Of a DNA stretch of 64,000 nucleotides, positions 29,545-39,105 are shown piece by piece. Made by a program: the position numbers and the translations under genes. Each line of letters begins with the position of its first letter. The stretch's first letter is position 1. The notes beneath the pieces are model-generated. The model worked only from the letters and a program-made list of their open reading frames with translations. It did no database searches and was not told where the DNA came from. Where the stretch lies: positions 310,001 through 374,000 of the forward strand of contig CP150566.1 in the NCBI GenBank assembly GCA_049487715.1, written 5' to 3'. Origin of the DNA: Pycnococcus provasolii. Its lineage: Eukaryota; Chlorophyta; Pseudoscourfieldiophyceae; Pseudoscourfieldiales.

Positions 29545-31890
29545 TTACAGCCACCTCGCAGGAGGCTTTCTGCGATCTCCCGCACCGTATTTGCTCTTGG
29601 CGGCGCGTTTATCCTTCATGAGCTGCTTGCGCCTGCGCTCGTTCTCAAGCAGCTCTGAGCGCAGATCGCCGCCGCCGCCGTCGCGTCTTCGAGCCTGTGG
29701 CTTAGCCGGGCTTGTATGCGTGTCGCGGCGCGGAGCTGGGGCGTAACGAGCCTCCTCGTCAGCTCGGGCACCACCACCACCACGCCCGCCTGGTCCGTCG
29801 CCGACGCCGTGGCTTGATACTGACTTGCGAGCCTGCTCCCAGAAGCCTGTGCCAAAAGGCGCGAGCTGTGGATTCGCTGGCACCCAGACGCTCTCGACGG
29901 AGAAACCGTCTAGGCTGTCACGCACCGGGGCGTAGACTTTTCCAGGATTGTTTGCGACGGCAACATTCGCGTTGACGTTGATGTTCGCGTTCGCGTTCGC
30001 GTTCGCCATGCGCTTCAACTCCTCCATCTCTGCGCGCATCGCCTCGCGTTCCCGTTGTGCAGCCTTCGCCTCCTGCCGCAGCGCTGCCGCTTCCGCCGCC
30101 TGCTGCTCGAGAAGGCGCGCGAGGGCATCAAGTCCGCTGGGTCCGATGCCTCCATTCGCAGCTGCCGCCGCCGCCGCGGGCATCGCCGCGAGGGCATTCG
30201 CATGTCGATCGCCATCGCCCGCAATGGACTCATCCTGCGCATCGTTGGAGGACGCCGCACCACCCGGCTGGCCAAAGCTGTCAGCGGGAGGCGGGAGGGC
30301 ACGTGCCATCACCTGAGTCGGAGGCGCGGGACTCGGCGCACCGCGACGCTGGTATCCTCTTTCCGACTCCTGCGCGGAGGACGGCCAGCCTCCAGCCGCA
30401 CGGTCCGGTGTGGCTGGCGCCGCAGCTTCCGCCGAGTCGTCTTCGTTGCCGCCAGCTCGAGATCCCTGCACGTCCCGTTGATCGTCCATGCGCAACCCAG
30501 GAACGCTCGACGCGTATCCCTTCGCGGCACGTCTTGCCTGCTCCTCGAGCTCGCGATCCTCCTTGAGCTCCAGCTCGCGAAGCTCCTGCTTTCGCCTCTT
30601 CTCTCGCTCCTTGCGCTCGCGCACCTGCTCCTCAAGCTCGAGGGCGTACGCACGCTGCTTCTCCTCCCTCTCGCGAAGCTCGCGCGCAGCCTCATCGTGG
30701 TCGAGGTGCATCACGGCGACGGACGAGAGGAAGCCGCCGGGGCGGCTGGCTGGACTGTGCTGTGGTACCGCGGCGCGATGTGGGCTGACTGGCCCGAGGC
30801 CTCCCGCGTCGCGAGACGCCAGGTTGCTGCGCGGCGTCGGCGCGGCGCTCACTGCGCTGTATGGCGTTCCCGCCGCCCGAGACTGCACGTCATCATACTC
30901 GCGGTCGTCTTCAGCCGCGAGTTGTTCGTCGAACGGCGAGCGGCGGTCCATCTCATCGTTCGGCGGTGCGACGGTACCTTCCTCCGGAATGGGTTGGAAT
31001 GGTGCTGCTGCGGCGGCAGCCGAGGCACCGTCCATACGTCGCCCTCGCTGGCGCCAACCGCCATTCTCCGCGGCACGCTGGGCCTGCTTCTGTCGCACCT
31101 GCTCCTCGAGCTCCGCGCGGTAGGCGGCACGCTGACGCTCCTTCTCCTGCAGGCGCCTCATCGCCTCGTCGTTTCCCTCGTACATGGCTGCGACGGATGA
31201 GAGGTAGCCTCCTCCGCGCCCTCGTGCGGGACTGACGCTAGCCGTGTGGTGCTGCTGCTGCGGCTGACGCGGCGGCGTTTCGTTGTGGTTGTGCTGTTGG
31301 TCCTCTTTCGCGTGCGCCGGAGCCCGTCCCGCGGGGTCAGCGACTTGCAGGCGCAGCTCTTTGATGAGTCGGCTCGGCCCTGCGCCAACAGGATATGGCT
31401 TGGAGTCGTCTTCGCCAGCGTCGTCGTCTTCGCTAGCGAGCACGTCCCCTCGAGCTTTGTTGTGTTGTTGTTGTTGTTCTCCTCCGTGCCCTTCGTGTTT
31501 TCTCCTTTCAATCTCGAGCAGGCGTACAGCGGCGCGTTCTCGCGCGAGTGCATCCTCCGCCTGGCTTGTGATTTGCGCCTGTAGGTCTTTCATCGCGGCG
31601 TTCTCTTCTCTGAGTTGTTTTTCCGCCGCGGCGGTTTCTCTTCGAATTTGGTCAAGTTGGTTTATTTGTGATTGCGTTTTGTACTTCGCGGCGGCGGCTT
31701 TCGTCATGAGGTTTGGTTTACCAACTGGGGCCTTCGAACCACCTTTCGCACCACCACCACCACCAGGTCCCTTCTTGGAACCAGGTGGAGCAAGACGCGT
31801 TCCAATATTCGCGTGCGACCCAAACCCACCTTTGGGATGATTGGCGCCATCGGGTAAACCTTCGGCCGCCTGCAGACGCCAGCGACGCAT
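29545..31890 (-). CDS. CSPP1/CCDC66-like coiled-coil protein (possible centrosome or cilium protein)
   Basis: Encodes 781 residues, largely coiled coil. Two copies of a motif occur: YLSSVAAMYEGNDEAMRRLQ followed by EKERQRAAYRAELEEQVRQK, and FLSSVAVMHLDHDEAARELR followed by EREEKQRAYALELEEQVRER. The pattern R-x-Y-x-x-E/L-EEQ-(V/I)-(R/E)-x-K resembles the CSPP1 and CCDC66 family of spindle-pole and ciliary proteins. A further charged helix lies around residue 630, with a short conserved-looking block before the basic C-terminus (SVESVWVPANPQLAPFGTGF). Alternating Asn-Ala/Val runs come from a short repeat. A microtubule or basal-body role is an inference from motif similarity only. Confidence 0.55.
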   Translation of the reverse strand: MRRWRLQAAEGLPDGANHPKGGFGSHANIGTRLAPPGSKKGPGGGGGAKGGSKAPVGKPNLMTKAAAAKYKTQSQINQLDQIRRETAAAEKQLREENAAMKDLQAQITSQAEDALARERAAVRLLEIERRKHEGHGGEQQQQHNKARGDVLASEDDDAGEDDSKPYPVGAGPSRLIKELRLQVADPAGRAPAHAKEDQQHNHNETPPRQPQQQHHTASVSPARGRGGGYLSSVAAMYEGNDEAMRRLQEKERQRAAYRAELEEQVRQKQAQRAAENGGWRQRGRRMDGASAAAAAAPFQPIPEEGTVAPPNDEMDRRSPFDEQLAAEDDREYDDVQSRAAGTPYSAVSAAPTPRSNLASRDAGGLGPVSPHRAAVPQHSPASRPGGFLSSVAVMHLDHDEAARELREREEKQRAYALELEEQVRERKEREKRRKQELRELELKEDRELEEQARRAAKGYASSVPGLRMDDQRDVQGSRAGGNEDDSAEAAAPATPDRAAGGWPSSAQESERGYQRRGAPSPAPPTQVMARALPPPADSFGQPGGAASSNDAQDESIAGDGDRHANALAAMPAAAAAAANGGIGPSGLDALARLLEQQAAEAAALRQEAKAAQREREAMRAEMEELKRMANANANANINVNANVAVANNPGKVYAPVRDSLDGFSVESVWVPANPQLAPFGTGFWEQARKSVSSHGVGDGPGGRGGGGARADEEARYAPAPRRDTHTSPAKPQARRRDGGGGDLRSELLENERRRKQLMKDKRAAKSKYGAGDRRKPPARWL

Positions 31891-33330
31891 ATTCCTACAA
31901 GATTCCTTAAGCTTAAGACAGGTACTATTTGCGGTTTGCGGCCGGGTCCACCGTTAAGAGGAGCCTCCTTAAGGTGTTAGAAAAACTTCGGGTTAGAAAA
32001 AGTCTGGGAGTTTTTTTTTAAAAAAAGGACGTAACTTAAGGTGTTGGCTTAAGGTAAGGTAAGGTGGGATGATGAGGATGAACTTTGAAAAAACTTTTTG
32101 AACTTGAAAAATGGGCGTGGAAAAAGTCCGCCTCGCTGAACTTGAATTCTGGAATTCTGGAATTCTGGAAAGTTGAAACCTGTTGCCTGTGTGTGTCGTC
32201 GATCCGTGAACCCTCAATGCCTCAATGCCTCAAATGGTCTCAAAAGCTCTCATCAAAGCTCTCACCAAAGCTCTCATCAAAGCTCTCATCAAAGCTCTCC
32301 TCAAAGCTCTCATCAAAGCTCTCCTCAAAGCTCTCACCAAAGCTCTCATCAAAGCTCTCATCAAAGCTCTCATCAAAGCTCTCATCAAAGCTCTCCTCAA
32401 AGCTCTCATCAAAGCTCTCCTCAAAGCTCTCATCAAAGCTCTCATCAAAGCTCTCATCAAAGCTCTCATCAAAGCTCTCATCAAAGCAACCGGTGGCACG
32501 GTGGGATCGACCGACCGACGACCGGTACCCGGTATGGTTAGACTCTTCGAAACCATCATGCAGGATGGTGTGGGCCGCACCATGCGTCCATGCAATCATG
32601 GCCATCATTCCACTGATTCAAGCCATCCCGCTCTCGATGACCATCCTGATGGAGGAGGCGGACAGGCGGTCATTGGCGGTCATCGGAGGAGTTGGTTGCT
32701 CAAGGATCCTGGAAAAAGGTCCTGGGAAGTTCAAGGGAGAAAGCAAAACGCGCGTCGTTTCAAGTTTCAAATGCCTTGAGCATTTTATTACAGTAAGTTA
32801 TGGAACAAAGCAGGCGGGAGATGTTCAACTTCAAGGAACACGATCCGCCATGGAGGTGGGAAATCACTAACCTTCGAAGCATCGAGCGGTATCGAGCGTC
32901 GGGCCATCACCTACCTCCATCACCTCGGGTCCCACCCACCATCGAGAGCAATCGAGGCCGCGGGACAGACACGTCTGCAGGCTCCATCCAACCCATTGTA
33001 CAGTAATGGTAAAATTACCGCACGGATGACAGAAAAGATGGAGATGAATTCTGTGGAGTTCCACATCGCATCGCATGATGGGCCATGTATACGACGGCAT
33101 GGCCTATTTTACCTTTTTTTAATTTTAATTTTTTTATTTTAATTTGCATCAAACGACATCAGTAGTGGTCAAAGAAAGTCAAACTTCAAAGAAAGGCAAA
33201 CCAGCTTTTTTTTCCGTCCCCAATCTTCCAAAAAAGAATTCCATCATTAGTCTCTGATGGATGGATGGCCGCGGCCGCGGCTTTGATGCAACAATCAAGT
33301 AAGTAAGTAGTACCTAAGGTTGGTTATATC
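31891..33330. other. Repeat-rich gene-poor region
   Basis: About 1.4 kb without a convincing gene. It holds GAATTCTG direct repeats (about 32141-32168), the 12-bp minisatellite (32243-32482), a segment 32500-33110 rich in ATCGAGC and CATCC repeats, and T/A-rich sequence (33100-33150). A 261-codon open frame through the minisatellite is not convincing because all frames are open across it. Confidence 0.55.
32243..32482. repeat. 12-bp minisatellite, 20 perfect-length units
   Basis: Twenty contiguous units of AAAGCTCTCATC and two variants. With a=CATC, b=CACC and c=CCTC endings, the order is a b a a c a c b a a a a c a c a a a a a, so blocks such as b-a-a-c-a-c recur and imply higher-order duplication. 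Because 12 is a multiple of 3 and the unit has no stop on either strand, all six frames stay open, giving KLSS, SHQS and IKAL peptides on one strand and MRAL and FDES on the other. Confidence 0.95.
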
Positions 33331-34692
33331 ATGTCGCCTGTGGTGGTACCTGTGGTGGTACCGAAACCACGTGGGAGATCTCGTGCAAGAAAGCCTTTGT
33401 CTAGTAGAGTTTCACGCGTGGTTCAACGTGCATTTGATGTTCAACTTCATGAACAGAGACTTGGGATCCCAGGCAAGTCTCTGATTATGAGTAGTACCTT
33501 TATTAGGGAAGAAGAAGATGACGGTCAGCAGGAGGAGATGGCGGCGGCGGGGGCGGCAAATGCTGCAGAGAAGGTGGTGGAGGAGGAAGAGCCTGAGCTA
33601 TCTAACTTAAGTCTGGGACAGCAGGCCATGAATGAAGCGTTCGAACAAGCGAAGAGAAAACGTGACCCTGATGAAACTTCGGAGGAGGAAGAGCCTGAGC
33701 TATCTAACTTAAGTCTGGGACAGCAGGCCATGAATGAAGCGTTCGAACAAGCGAAGAGAAAACGCGACCCTGATGAAACTTCAAGCGACAGCTTAACGCA
33801 TGCCGGCGTCAAGGTTGCCAAGAAAATGCGCGGGGCGTTTCGCAGCTTCGCGGACGCGCGCACGTACGCGCGCACGCTCGGTCTGAAGAGCAAGGACGAG
33901 TGGCGTGCGTGGAGTTCGTCAGGCAAGCGCCCGCACGACATTCCGAGCAGTCCTGATTTGATGTACAAGGAATCAGGCTGGACGTCGTACGGCGACTTTC
34001 TCGGATACGCCGTGGGCAAGGCGGCTGGCTCGTTTCGCAGCTTCGAGGATGCGCGCGTGTACGTGCGCACGCTCGGTCTGAAGAGCGAGAAGGAGTGGAA
34101 GGAGTGGAGTGCGTCAGGCGCGCGACCGCACGACATTCCGAGCCGTCCTGATTTGATGTACAAGGAATCAGGCTGGCTATCATACGGCGACTTCCTCGGA
34201 TACGACGTGGGCAAGCAGGCTCGGAATACAAACGCGTCGACGTTTCGCACGTTCGAGGACGCGCGCGCGTACGTGCGCACGCTCGGCCTGAAGAGCTCCC
34301 ATGAGTGGAAGGAGTGGAGGAAGTCAGGCGCGCGACCGCACGACATACCGAGCGTTCCTGAGACGATGTACAAATCATCCGGCTGGACATCGTACGGCGA
34401 CTTCCTCGGGTATGATAAGCGCAAGGCGGCTGGCTCGTTTCGCAGCTTCGAGGATGCGCGCACGTACGTGCGCACGCTCGGTCTGAAGAGCGAGAAGGAG
34501 TGGAGGGAGTGGAGCAAGTCAGGCGCGCGACCGCACGACATACCGAGCGCTCCTGATAAGACTTACAAGTCATCCGGCTGGACATCGTACGGCGACTTCC
34601 TCGGGTACGATAAGGGCAAGCAGGCTCAGAGTACACAAAAATCGTCGAACTCACGAAACGAACCACCGAGGAGAGAAGTCTTCACCACATGA
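33331..34692 (+). CDS. Protein with four integrase-repeat-like units and an internal 34-residue duplication
   Basis: Encodes 453 residues. Residues ~165-440 contain four tandem units of about 63-66 residues with the pattern FRSFEDARxYVRTLGLKSxxEW, then SGxRPHDIPSxP and YKxSGWxSYGDFLGY. These resemble the short repeats annotated as phage-integrase repeat units in algal and large-virus genomes; they are not a catalytic recombinase, since no tyrosine-recombinase active site is seen. Residues ~84-151 hold two near-identical 34-residue copies starting EEEEPELSNLSLGQQAMNEA. The likely role, DNA or protein binding, is unknown. A second Met (SLIMSS) near codon 53 could be the real start. The gene may derive from a mobile or viral source. 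Confidence 0.6.
   Translation: MSPVVVPVVVPKPRGRSRARKPLSSRVSRVVQRAFDVQLHEQRLGIPGKSLIMSSTFIREEEDDGQQEEMAAAGAANAAEKVVEEEEPELSNLSLGQQAMNEAFEQAKRKRDPDETSEEEEPELSNLSLGQQAMNEAFEQAKRKRDPDETSSDSLTHAGVKVAKKMRGAFRSFADARTYARTLGLKSKDEWRAWSSSGKRPHDIPSSPDLMYKESGWTSYGDFLGYAVGKAAGSFRSFEDARVYVRTLGLKSEKEWKEWSASGARPHDIPSRPDLMYKESGWLSYGDFLGYDVGKQARNTNASTFRTFEDARAYVRTLGLKSSHEWKEWRKSGARPHDIPSVPETMYKSSGWTSYGDFLGYDKRKAAGSFRSFEDARTYVRTLGLKSEKEWREWSKSGARPHDIPSAPDKTYKSSGWTSYGDFLGYDKGKQAQSTQKSSNSRNEPPRREVFTT
33580..33783 (+). repeat. 102-bp tandem coding duplication
   Basis: Two adjacent in-frame copies (33580-33681 and 33682-33783) differ at only about one or two positions, including a synonymous CGT/CGC change. This indicates a very recent duplication inside the integrase-repeat-like gene. 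Confidence 0.95.
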
Positions 34693-35027
34693 AGGACTCC
34701 TGCGCTGTCAAAGTGTAACTTGTAAGTTGTAACCAATTGCAATAATTCCTTCGATCGATCGGGGAATAGCTCTCATCACCGAATACGGCCACTTTTGATC
34801 TCATGCTGTTTCTTCTTCCCTTGACTTGAATCAATCATGAAAATCCCATGTATGACGCGAGTCAAACGTTTCGTGATGCCGAAACAAAGTTATACCTTAG
34901 GTACAAACAAAGCGGGAGATCGAAATGGTGGGCGACCAGCGGGCGCAGAGTGAGTAAAAAAACCTTAGAAAAACATGTAACCAACAACCAACAAGTAACC
35001 TAATCAAAAACAAATCAACTTCATATC
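34693..35027. other. Intergenic region
   Basis: No gene is supported. The stretch lies between two convergent genes and has A-rich tracts and an ATCGATCGATCG-like run near 34753. Confidence 0.4.
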
Positions 35028-36818
35028 CTATTGTTGTTGATTGCGTCGGCGCTTTTCTGTGGCGAGCATCAAGTCGTCGGTGCGGAACAGCACAGACTCT
35101 GCCGATAACGTGCTACTTTTTGCCGCGTTCGAGAGACCTCGCTCCTCTAGCATGGTTTCATGGAAGGCTTTCAGTGATCTTGCGATGTCGGTGTGCCCGT
35201 TGGCCTCAAGTGCAGCTAGCAGCTCGCCAAATGTACACATTCCCATCGAGTGCGCATTTCTGACGGGAATCGTACGTGGTTGGAAGAGATTGAATGAATT
35301 TGACCCTCTTCGCGAGCCATCGAGACTTTGCAAGCGTAAACCACTGCCGCTTTTACGCAGAGGCCCTCCTCCTCCTCCTCCTTCATCGAGACTTTGCAAG
35401 CGTACACCACTGCCGCTTTTACGCAGAGGCCCTCCTCCTCCTCCTCCTTCATCGAGACTTTGCAAGCGTACACCACTGCCGCTTTTACGCAGAGGCCCTC
35501 CTCCTCCTCCTCCTTCATCGAGACTTTGCAAGCGTACACCACTGCCGCTTTTACGCAGAGGCCCTCCTCCTCCTCCTCCGTCCTGACTAGCCTGAAGGTG
35601 GGCGAGAACCAAGGAGCCCCCCTTGACAGAATAGTCTCCGTGGACTGACATCTCACTCACCATGTTTAGCCATTGGCGGATCACAGCGAACTGTTCGCTG
35701 CTTAGCATGGCCAACTCGTCCACGCATTTGCGTGTCAGCGTGACCTGCGCATCGATGGAGTCAAAGGCAGTCAGCCGCTTCGTCGCCGCTGTGGGATCGG
35801 CGAGCGTGCGAGAGCTCAGACCCCTCACGAGCCCTTCCTCGCCGTGAGATCGCAGGAAGCGGTGCAGCCGACACTGCGACGCGTTCATGCGCTTTCTCGG
35901 CTTGACGTTGATGAGTTTCGCGATGAAGTCGCGCGCGTCGTTGCCGAACCTGTCATCGAGCGGGTAGTACTCGCCGCGCAGCGCCTGGTAAAGGCCGTGA
36001 ATATTGTGCGAGAACGGCATGTCGCCGGTGAGGATGAGGTACGCGAATACGCCAACACCCCACATGTCCGCCTGCTGCCCGTACGTCTGGTACTCCTCCA
36101 CCTCCGGTGCCTGAAACAGGCTGGATCCAAGCTGCGGAACTTGCTCTCCCAACCTTTTACTTCTCTCGAGAGGAAGTGCGGACCCGAAGTCGATGATCTT
36201 CAGCGTGTATCTGGTGATGTCGTCGATGCTCACCATGGTGTTCTCCGGATGAAGGTCCCTGTAGATGACACCCTTGGAATGCATGTACGCGACAGCGTCC
36301 ACAAGCTGCAGCACAAGCTTGTGTCGAAGTTGTGCCGCCGCCGTAGGATCTTGCGGCATCTGTGTTGCGAGCAATCGCGTCATGCGAGGTCCGTTCAGGC
36401 GCTCCATGACGATGTGCACCTTCGCTTTTGATTTGTCGTAGAAGGCGTCGAGCATCCTGACGATGTTGGGATGATCCATCCGTTTCAGGCACGTCACCTC
36501 GTTGGCGGCACACGTGCGCGCGAGTGCGCTGGAGAACATGCCAACGTCGAGCGTTTTCACAGCCACCTCTTTTCTGTCGAGCACGCTCGTCGCGAGTTTC
36601 ACCGATCCTTGGTTGCCTTGACCCAGCGGCTGCCTGTCCTTTGAAAGTGTGTAGTGCTGCTCCAGCGGCGACTTGTTGAGCGACTCGAATATCACGGTGG
36701 TTGAGACGCGGTCTGGTAATCCCTTCTTCTCGTCAACGAGATGTCCACTGCGTGACATTATCACAGCAGGGCGGCGCTTGTTGTTGTCACCGTTATCGGC
36801 TGAGAAGCAGAGACCCAT
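35028..36818 (-). CDS. CAMK/CDPK-like protein kinase with N-myristoylation motif and repeat-rich tail
   Basis: Encodes 596 residues. MGLCFS at the N-terminus offers Gly2 for myristoylation and Cys4 for palmitoylation, so membrane attachment is likely. The kinase domain spans about residues 58-330: glycine loop LGQGNQGSVKLA, Lys88 in AVK, Glu in the alphaC helix region, catalytic loop YRDLHPEN (Asp188; the usual His of HRD is Tyr), DFG at 210-212, APE as QAPEVEE and DMWGVGVFAYLILTGDMPF. It resembles calcium-dependent kinases, but I see no clear EF-hand. The tail carries about four copies of a 22-residue Gly-rich unit (GPLRKSGSGVRLQSLDEGGG) with potential phospho-sites. Active-kinase residues are present; the regulator is unknown. 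Confidence 0.8.
   Translation of the reverse strand: MGLCFSADNGDNNKRRPAVIMSRSGHLVDEKKGLPDRVSTTVIFESLNKSPLEQHYTLSKDRQPLGQGNQGSVKLATSVLDRKEVAVKTLDVGMFSSALARTCAANEVTCLKRMDHPNIVRMLDAFYDKSKAKVHIVMERLNGPRMTRLLATQMPQDPTAAAQLRHKLVLQLVDAVAYMHSKGVIYRDLHPENTMVSIDDITRYTLKIIDFGSALPLERSKRLGEQVPQLGSSLFQAPEVEEYQTYGQQADMWGVGVFAYLILTGDMPFSHNIHGLYQALRGEYYPLDDRFGNDARDFIAKLINVKPRKRMNASQCRLHRFLRSHGEEGLVRGLSSRTLADPTAATKRLTAFDSIDAQVTLTRKCVDELAMLSSEQFAVIRQWLNMVSEMSVHGDYSVKGGSLVLAHLQASQDGGGGGGPLRKSGSGVRLQSLDEGGGGGGPLRKSGSGVRLQSLDEGGGGGGPLRKSGSGVRLQSLDEGGGGGGPLRKSGSGLRLQSLDGSRRGSNSFNLFQPRTIPVRNAHSMGMCTFGELLAALEANGHTDIARSLKAFHETMLEERGLSNAAKSSTLSAESVLFRTDDLMLATEKRRRNQQQ
35335..35583. repeat. 66-bp coding tandem repeat, about four units
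   Basis: Units start at 35335, 35401, 35467 and 35533, exactly 66 bp apart and almost identical, ending in CTC repeats. In the kinase frame each adds 22 residues ending in five or six glycines. The near-identity points to recent expansion and likely length polymorphism. Confidence 0.95.
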
Positions 36819-37014
36819 TTGCTTTAGGAAGGCTTTCCTGTCGGATCGTTTTCAATGAAATGGCGGCGCGGTGGTGAATGGAGTTAATGGCAAATATCAG
36901 ATTGAGATTTTGCCATCCCGTTTAGGGGTTAGTCCGACCGGACCTGGGACCTCCTAGGTCCTGGGAGCTGGGGTTCCAACGCGTTGAATTGAATTGAATT
37001 GATCTAGAATACAG

Positions 37015-39105
37015 ATGGTGATGATGGCGATGACGGCGGCGGCGGCGGGCACTCCACAGGTTCACGTGAACGGTCGCAGCAGCAGCAACACTTGCCCTGT
37101 TCGTCGCCCTGCTGTACGAACCCCATGGAGAACGAAGTTGAGTGCCGTCTCCCCCACTACTTCGTCGTCGTCTTGCCCGGGAAGGACAACCCACACCACG
37201 GCTGCAGCGTCAGGGGGGGATGGCGGCGCCGCCAATGAGGGTAATGGTGGTGGATTCTGGTCGCGTTTGTTTGGATCGGCAAACTCCGCACCTCTCGCGG
37301 CGGCGACCGTCGAACAGCCAACCGCTAGCTCAAGCTCAGGAGGCTTGGAGTCACGCTATGGCCCCAAGACGGTCATCAAGCCGCTGCCGCAGAACCCTCC
37401 CAACCTGGACGTCACCTCAGCGGATGCCTTTGTCGGGAAAACACCACAAGGGTCGTGGCAGCTGCTCGACGAAGGGCGCGCGAAGAACCCGTTCGAGAAG
37501 ACGAAACTCCAAAACGACGCGCTCGAGCTTCTGAAGCGAAATGGAGGATTTGACGAGCTCACGGGAGAGCTCACGAGCACCCCTTTCGAGGACATTTACA
37601 CCGACGAGGAAAAGGCCAAAACCATCGACGTGCGCCTGAAGTGGATGGGGCTGTTCCACCGCCTCAAGGCGGGAAAGGGACGCTTCATGCTTCGTCTGCG
37701 CCTTCCCAACGGAGTCCTCAACAGCGAGCAGTGCCGCTACATGGACGGCGTCATCTCCAAGTACGGAGAGGAGCAGGGATGCGCGGACGTCACGACGCGG
37801 CAGAATCTCCAGCTTCGTGGCATTACGCTCGAGGATGCGCCCGAAATCCTCTCGACGCTCGAGTCGCTAGGAATCACCTCGCTGCAGAGTGGCATGGACA
37901 ACGTGCGCAACGTCGCCGGCTCACCCATCGCGGGCATCGATCCGCAGGAGGTGTACGACACGCGTGCGATGTGCCAGGCGCTGACGGAGTACGTCACGCA
38001 GGGATACGACGGCAATCCAGCCATTTCCAACTTGCCTCGCAAATTCAACATCTGCGTCGTGGGATCCGCCGACATGTTCGAACACCCGCACATCAACGAC
38101 ATCGCGCTCGTGCCCGCGAAGTCGAACGACAACGGAAAGCTCGGATTCCACGTCGAGGTGGGTGGATTCCTCTCCCCCATCCGATGCGCGGACGCCATCC
38201 CGCTGGACGCGTTCGTTGACGAGGGTGACGCCGCGGCACTTTGCCACGCCATTCTCAGCACGTTCCGCGACTACGGCGTGCGTGGCCCGCGAACCAAGAC
38301 GCGACTGATGTGGTGCATCGACGAGATGGGATACGACAACTTCCGCGAGGAGGTGGCTCGTCGTATGCCAGGTGGCAATCTCCCTCGTGCGTCCGAGGCG
38401 ACGACGCTGCTTCCCGACGCAATTGCGCACCATCCCATAGATCCCATAGACGAGTCGTATCACCACAGCACGCGCCGTAGCGTGCTTGGCACCCACGATC
38501 AGAAGCAGGACGGCTTGCAATGGGCGGGTCTCTGCGTGCCCACGGGTTCGCTCGAGCCGGGTGACATGACGGCACTTGCAAACATTGCAGACAAATTTGG
38601 CAGCGGCGAGGTGCGCCTGACGGTGGACCAGAACGTCATCATCCCAAACATTCCCAAGGAGAAGATGGATGCGTTCTTGGAGGAGCCGATCGTGCAGAAG
38701 TTCACGCCGTTCCCAGGAATGCTCGTCGCCGGTCTCGTCAGCTGCACGGGTGCACGCTGGTGTCCTCAGGCGCAGATTCACACGAAGAGCAACGCGCTCG
38801 AGCTCGCGCAGCGTCTCGACGAGCAGCTCGGCTTCCCCGAGGGTACGAATGAGGTGCGCATGCACTGGTCCGGCTGCCCGAACGTGTGCGGACAGAGCCA
38901 GGTTGGTGACGTCGGTTTCATCGGAACGAGCGTGAAAGTAAAGGGGCAAGATGCCGTGGAGGGTGTGAATTTGCTCGAGGGTGGACGTATTGGCCAGGCA
39001 CCCGCGGAGGCGCAGCTGGTTGATAAGAAGGTTCCGCTTGGTGACGAACTGGAGCAGAAGGTGAAGGCCATTTTGATGGAGAAGTACGGCGCAGTGGAGA
39101 AGTAG
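37015..39105 (+). CDS. NII1: Ferredoxin-nitrite reductase, plastid
   Basis: Encodes 696 residues. It reduces nitrite to ammonium with six electrons from ferredoxin, using a [4Fe-4S] cluster bridged to sirohaem. Cluster ligands are visible in CTGARWCPQAQIHTK (Cx5C, from about residue 577) and SGCPNVCGQSQVGDVGF (Cx3C, from about 621). The sirohaem-binding text includes RQNLQLRGI, GPRTKTRLMW and RLTVDQNVIIPN. The N-terminal ~130 residues are Ala/Thr/Ser/Arg-rich and form a long transit peptide plus linker. The protein ends soon after the core, so it has no extra C-terminal rubredoxin or reductase fusion. It is divergently placed from the kinase and forms the left edge of the nitrate cluster; nitrate and nitrogen-status control is expected from the family. 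Confidence 0.95.
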   Translation: MVMMAMTAAAAGTPQVHVNGRSSSNTCPVRRPAVRTPWRTKLSAVSPTTSSSSCPGRTTHTTAAASGGDGGAANEGNGGGFWSRLFGSANSAPLAAATVEQPTASSSSGGLESRYGPKTVIKPLPQNPPNLDVTSADAFVGKTPQGSWQLLDEGRAKNPFEKTKLQNDALELLKRNGGFDELTGELTSTPFEDIYTDEEKAKTIDVRLKWMGLFHRLKAGKGRFMLRLRLPNGVLNSEQCRYMDGVISKYGEEQGCADVTTRQNLQLRGITLEDAPEILSTLESLGITSLQSGMDNVRNVAGSPIAGIDPQEVYDTRAMCQALTEYVTQGYDGNPAISNLPRKFNICVVGSADMFEHPHINDIALVPAKSNDNGKLGFHVEVGGFLSPIRCADAIPLDAFVDEGDAAALCHAILSTFRDYGVRGPRTKTRLMWCIDEMGYDNFREEVARRMPGGNLPRASEATTLLPDAIAHHPIDPIDESYHHSTRRSVLGTHDQKQDGLQWAGLCVPTGSLEPGDMTALANIADKFGSGEVRLTVDQNVIIPNIPKEKMDAFLEEPIVQKFTPFPGMLVAGLVSCTGARWCPQAQIHTKSNALELAQRLDEQLGFPEGTNEVRMHWSGCPNVCGQSQVGDVGFIGTSVKVKGQDAVEGVNLLEGGRIGQAPAEAQLVDKKVPLGDELEQKVKAILMEKYGAVEK

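Noticed and set aside
32085-32870. Long ORFs on both strands through the 12-bp minisatellite
   Set aside because: The unit length is a multiple of three and lacks stops in all six frames, so open frames are an artefact; no upstream or downstream domain supports a protein.
33331-34692. Active tyrosine recombinase
   Set aside because: Only the short repeat units resemble integrase-associated repeats; no R...HxxR...Y active site is present.
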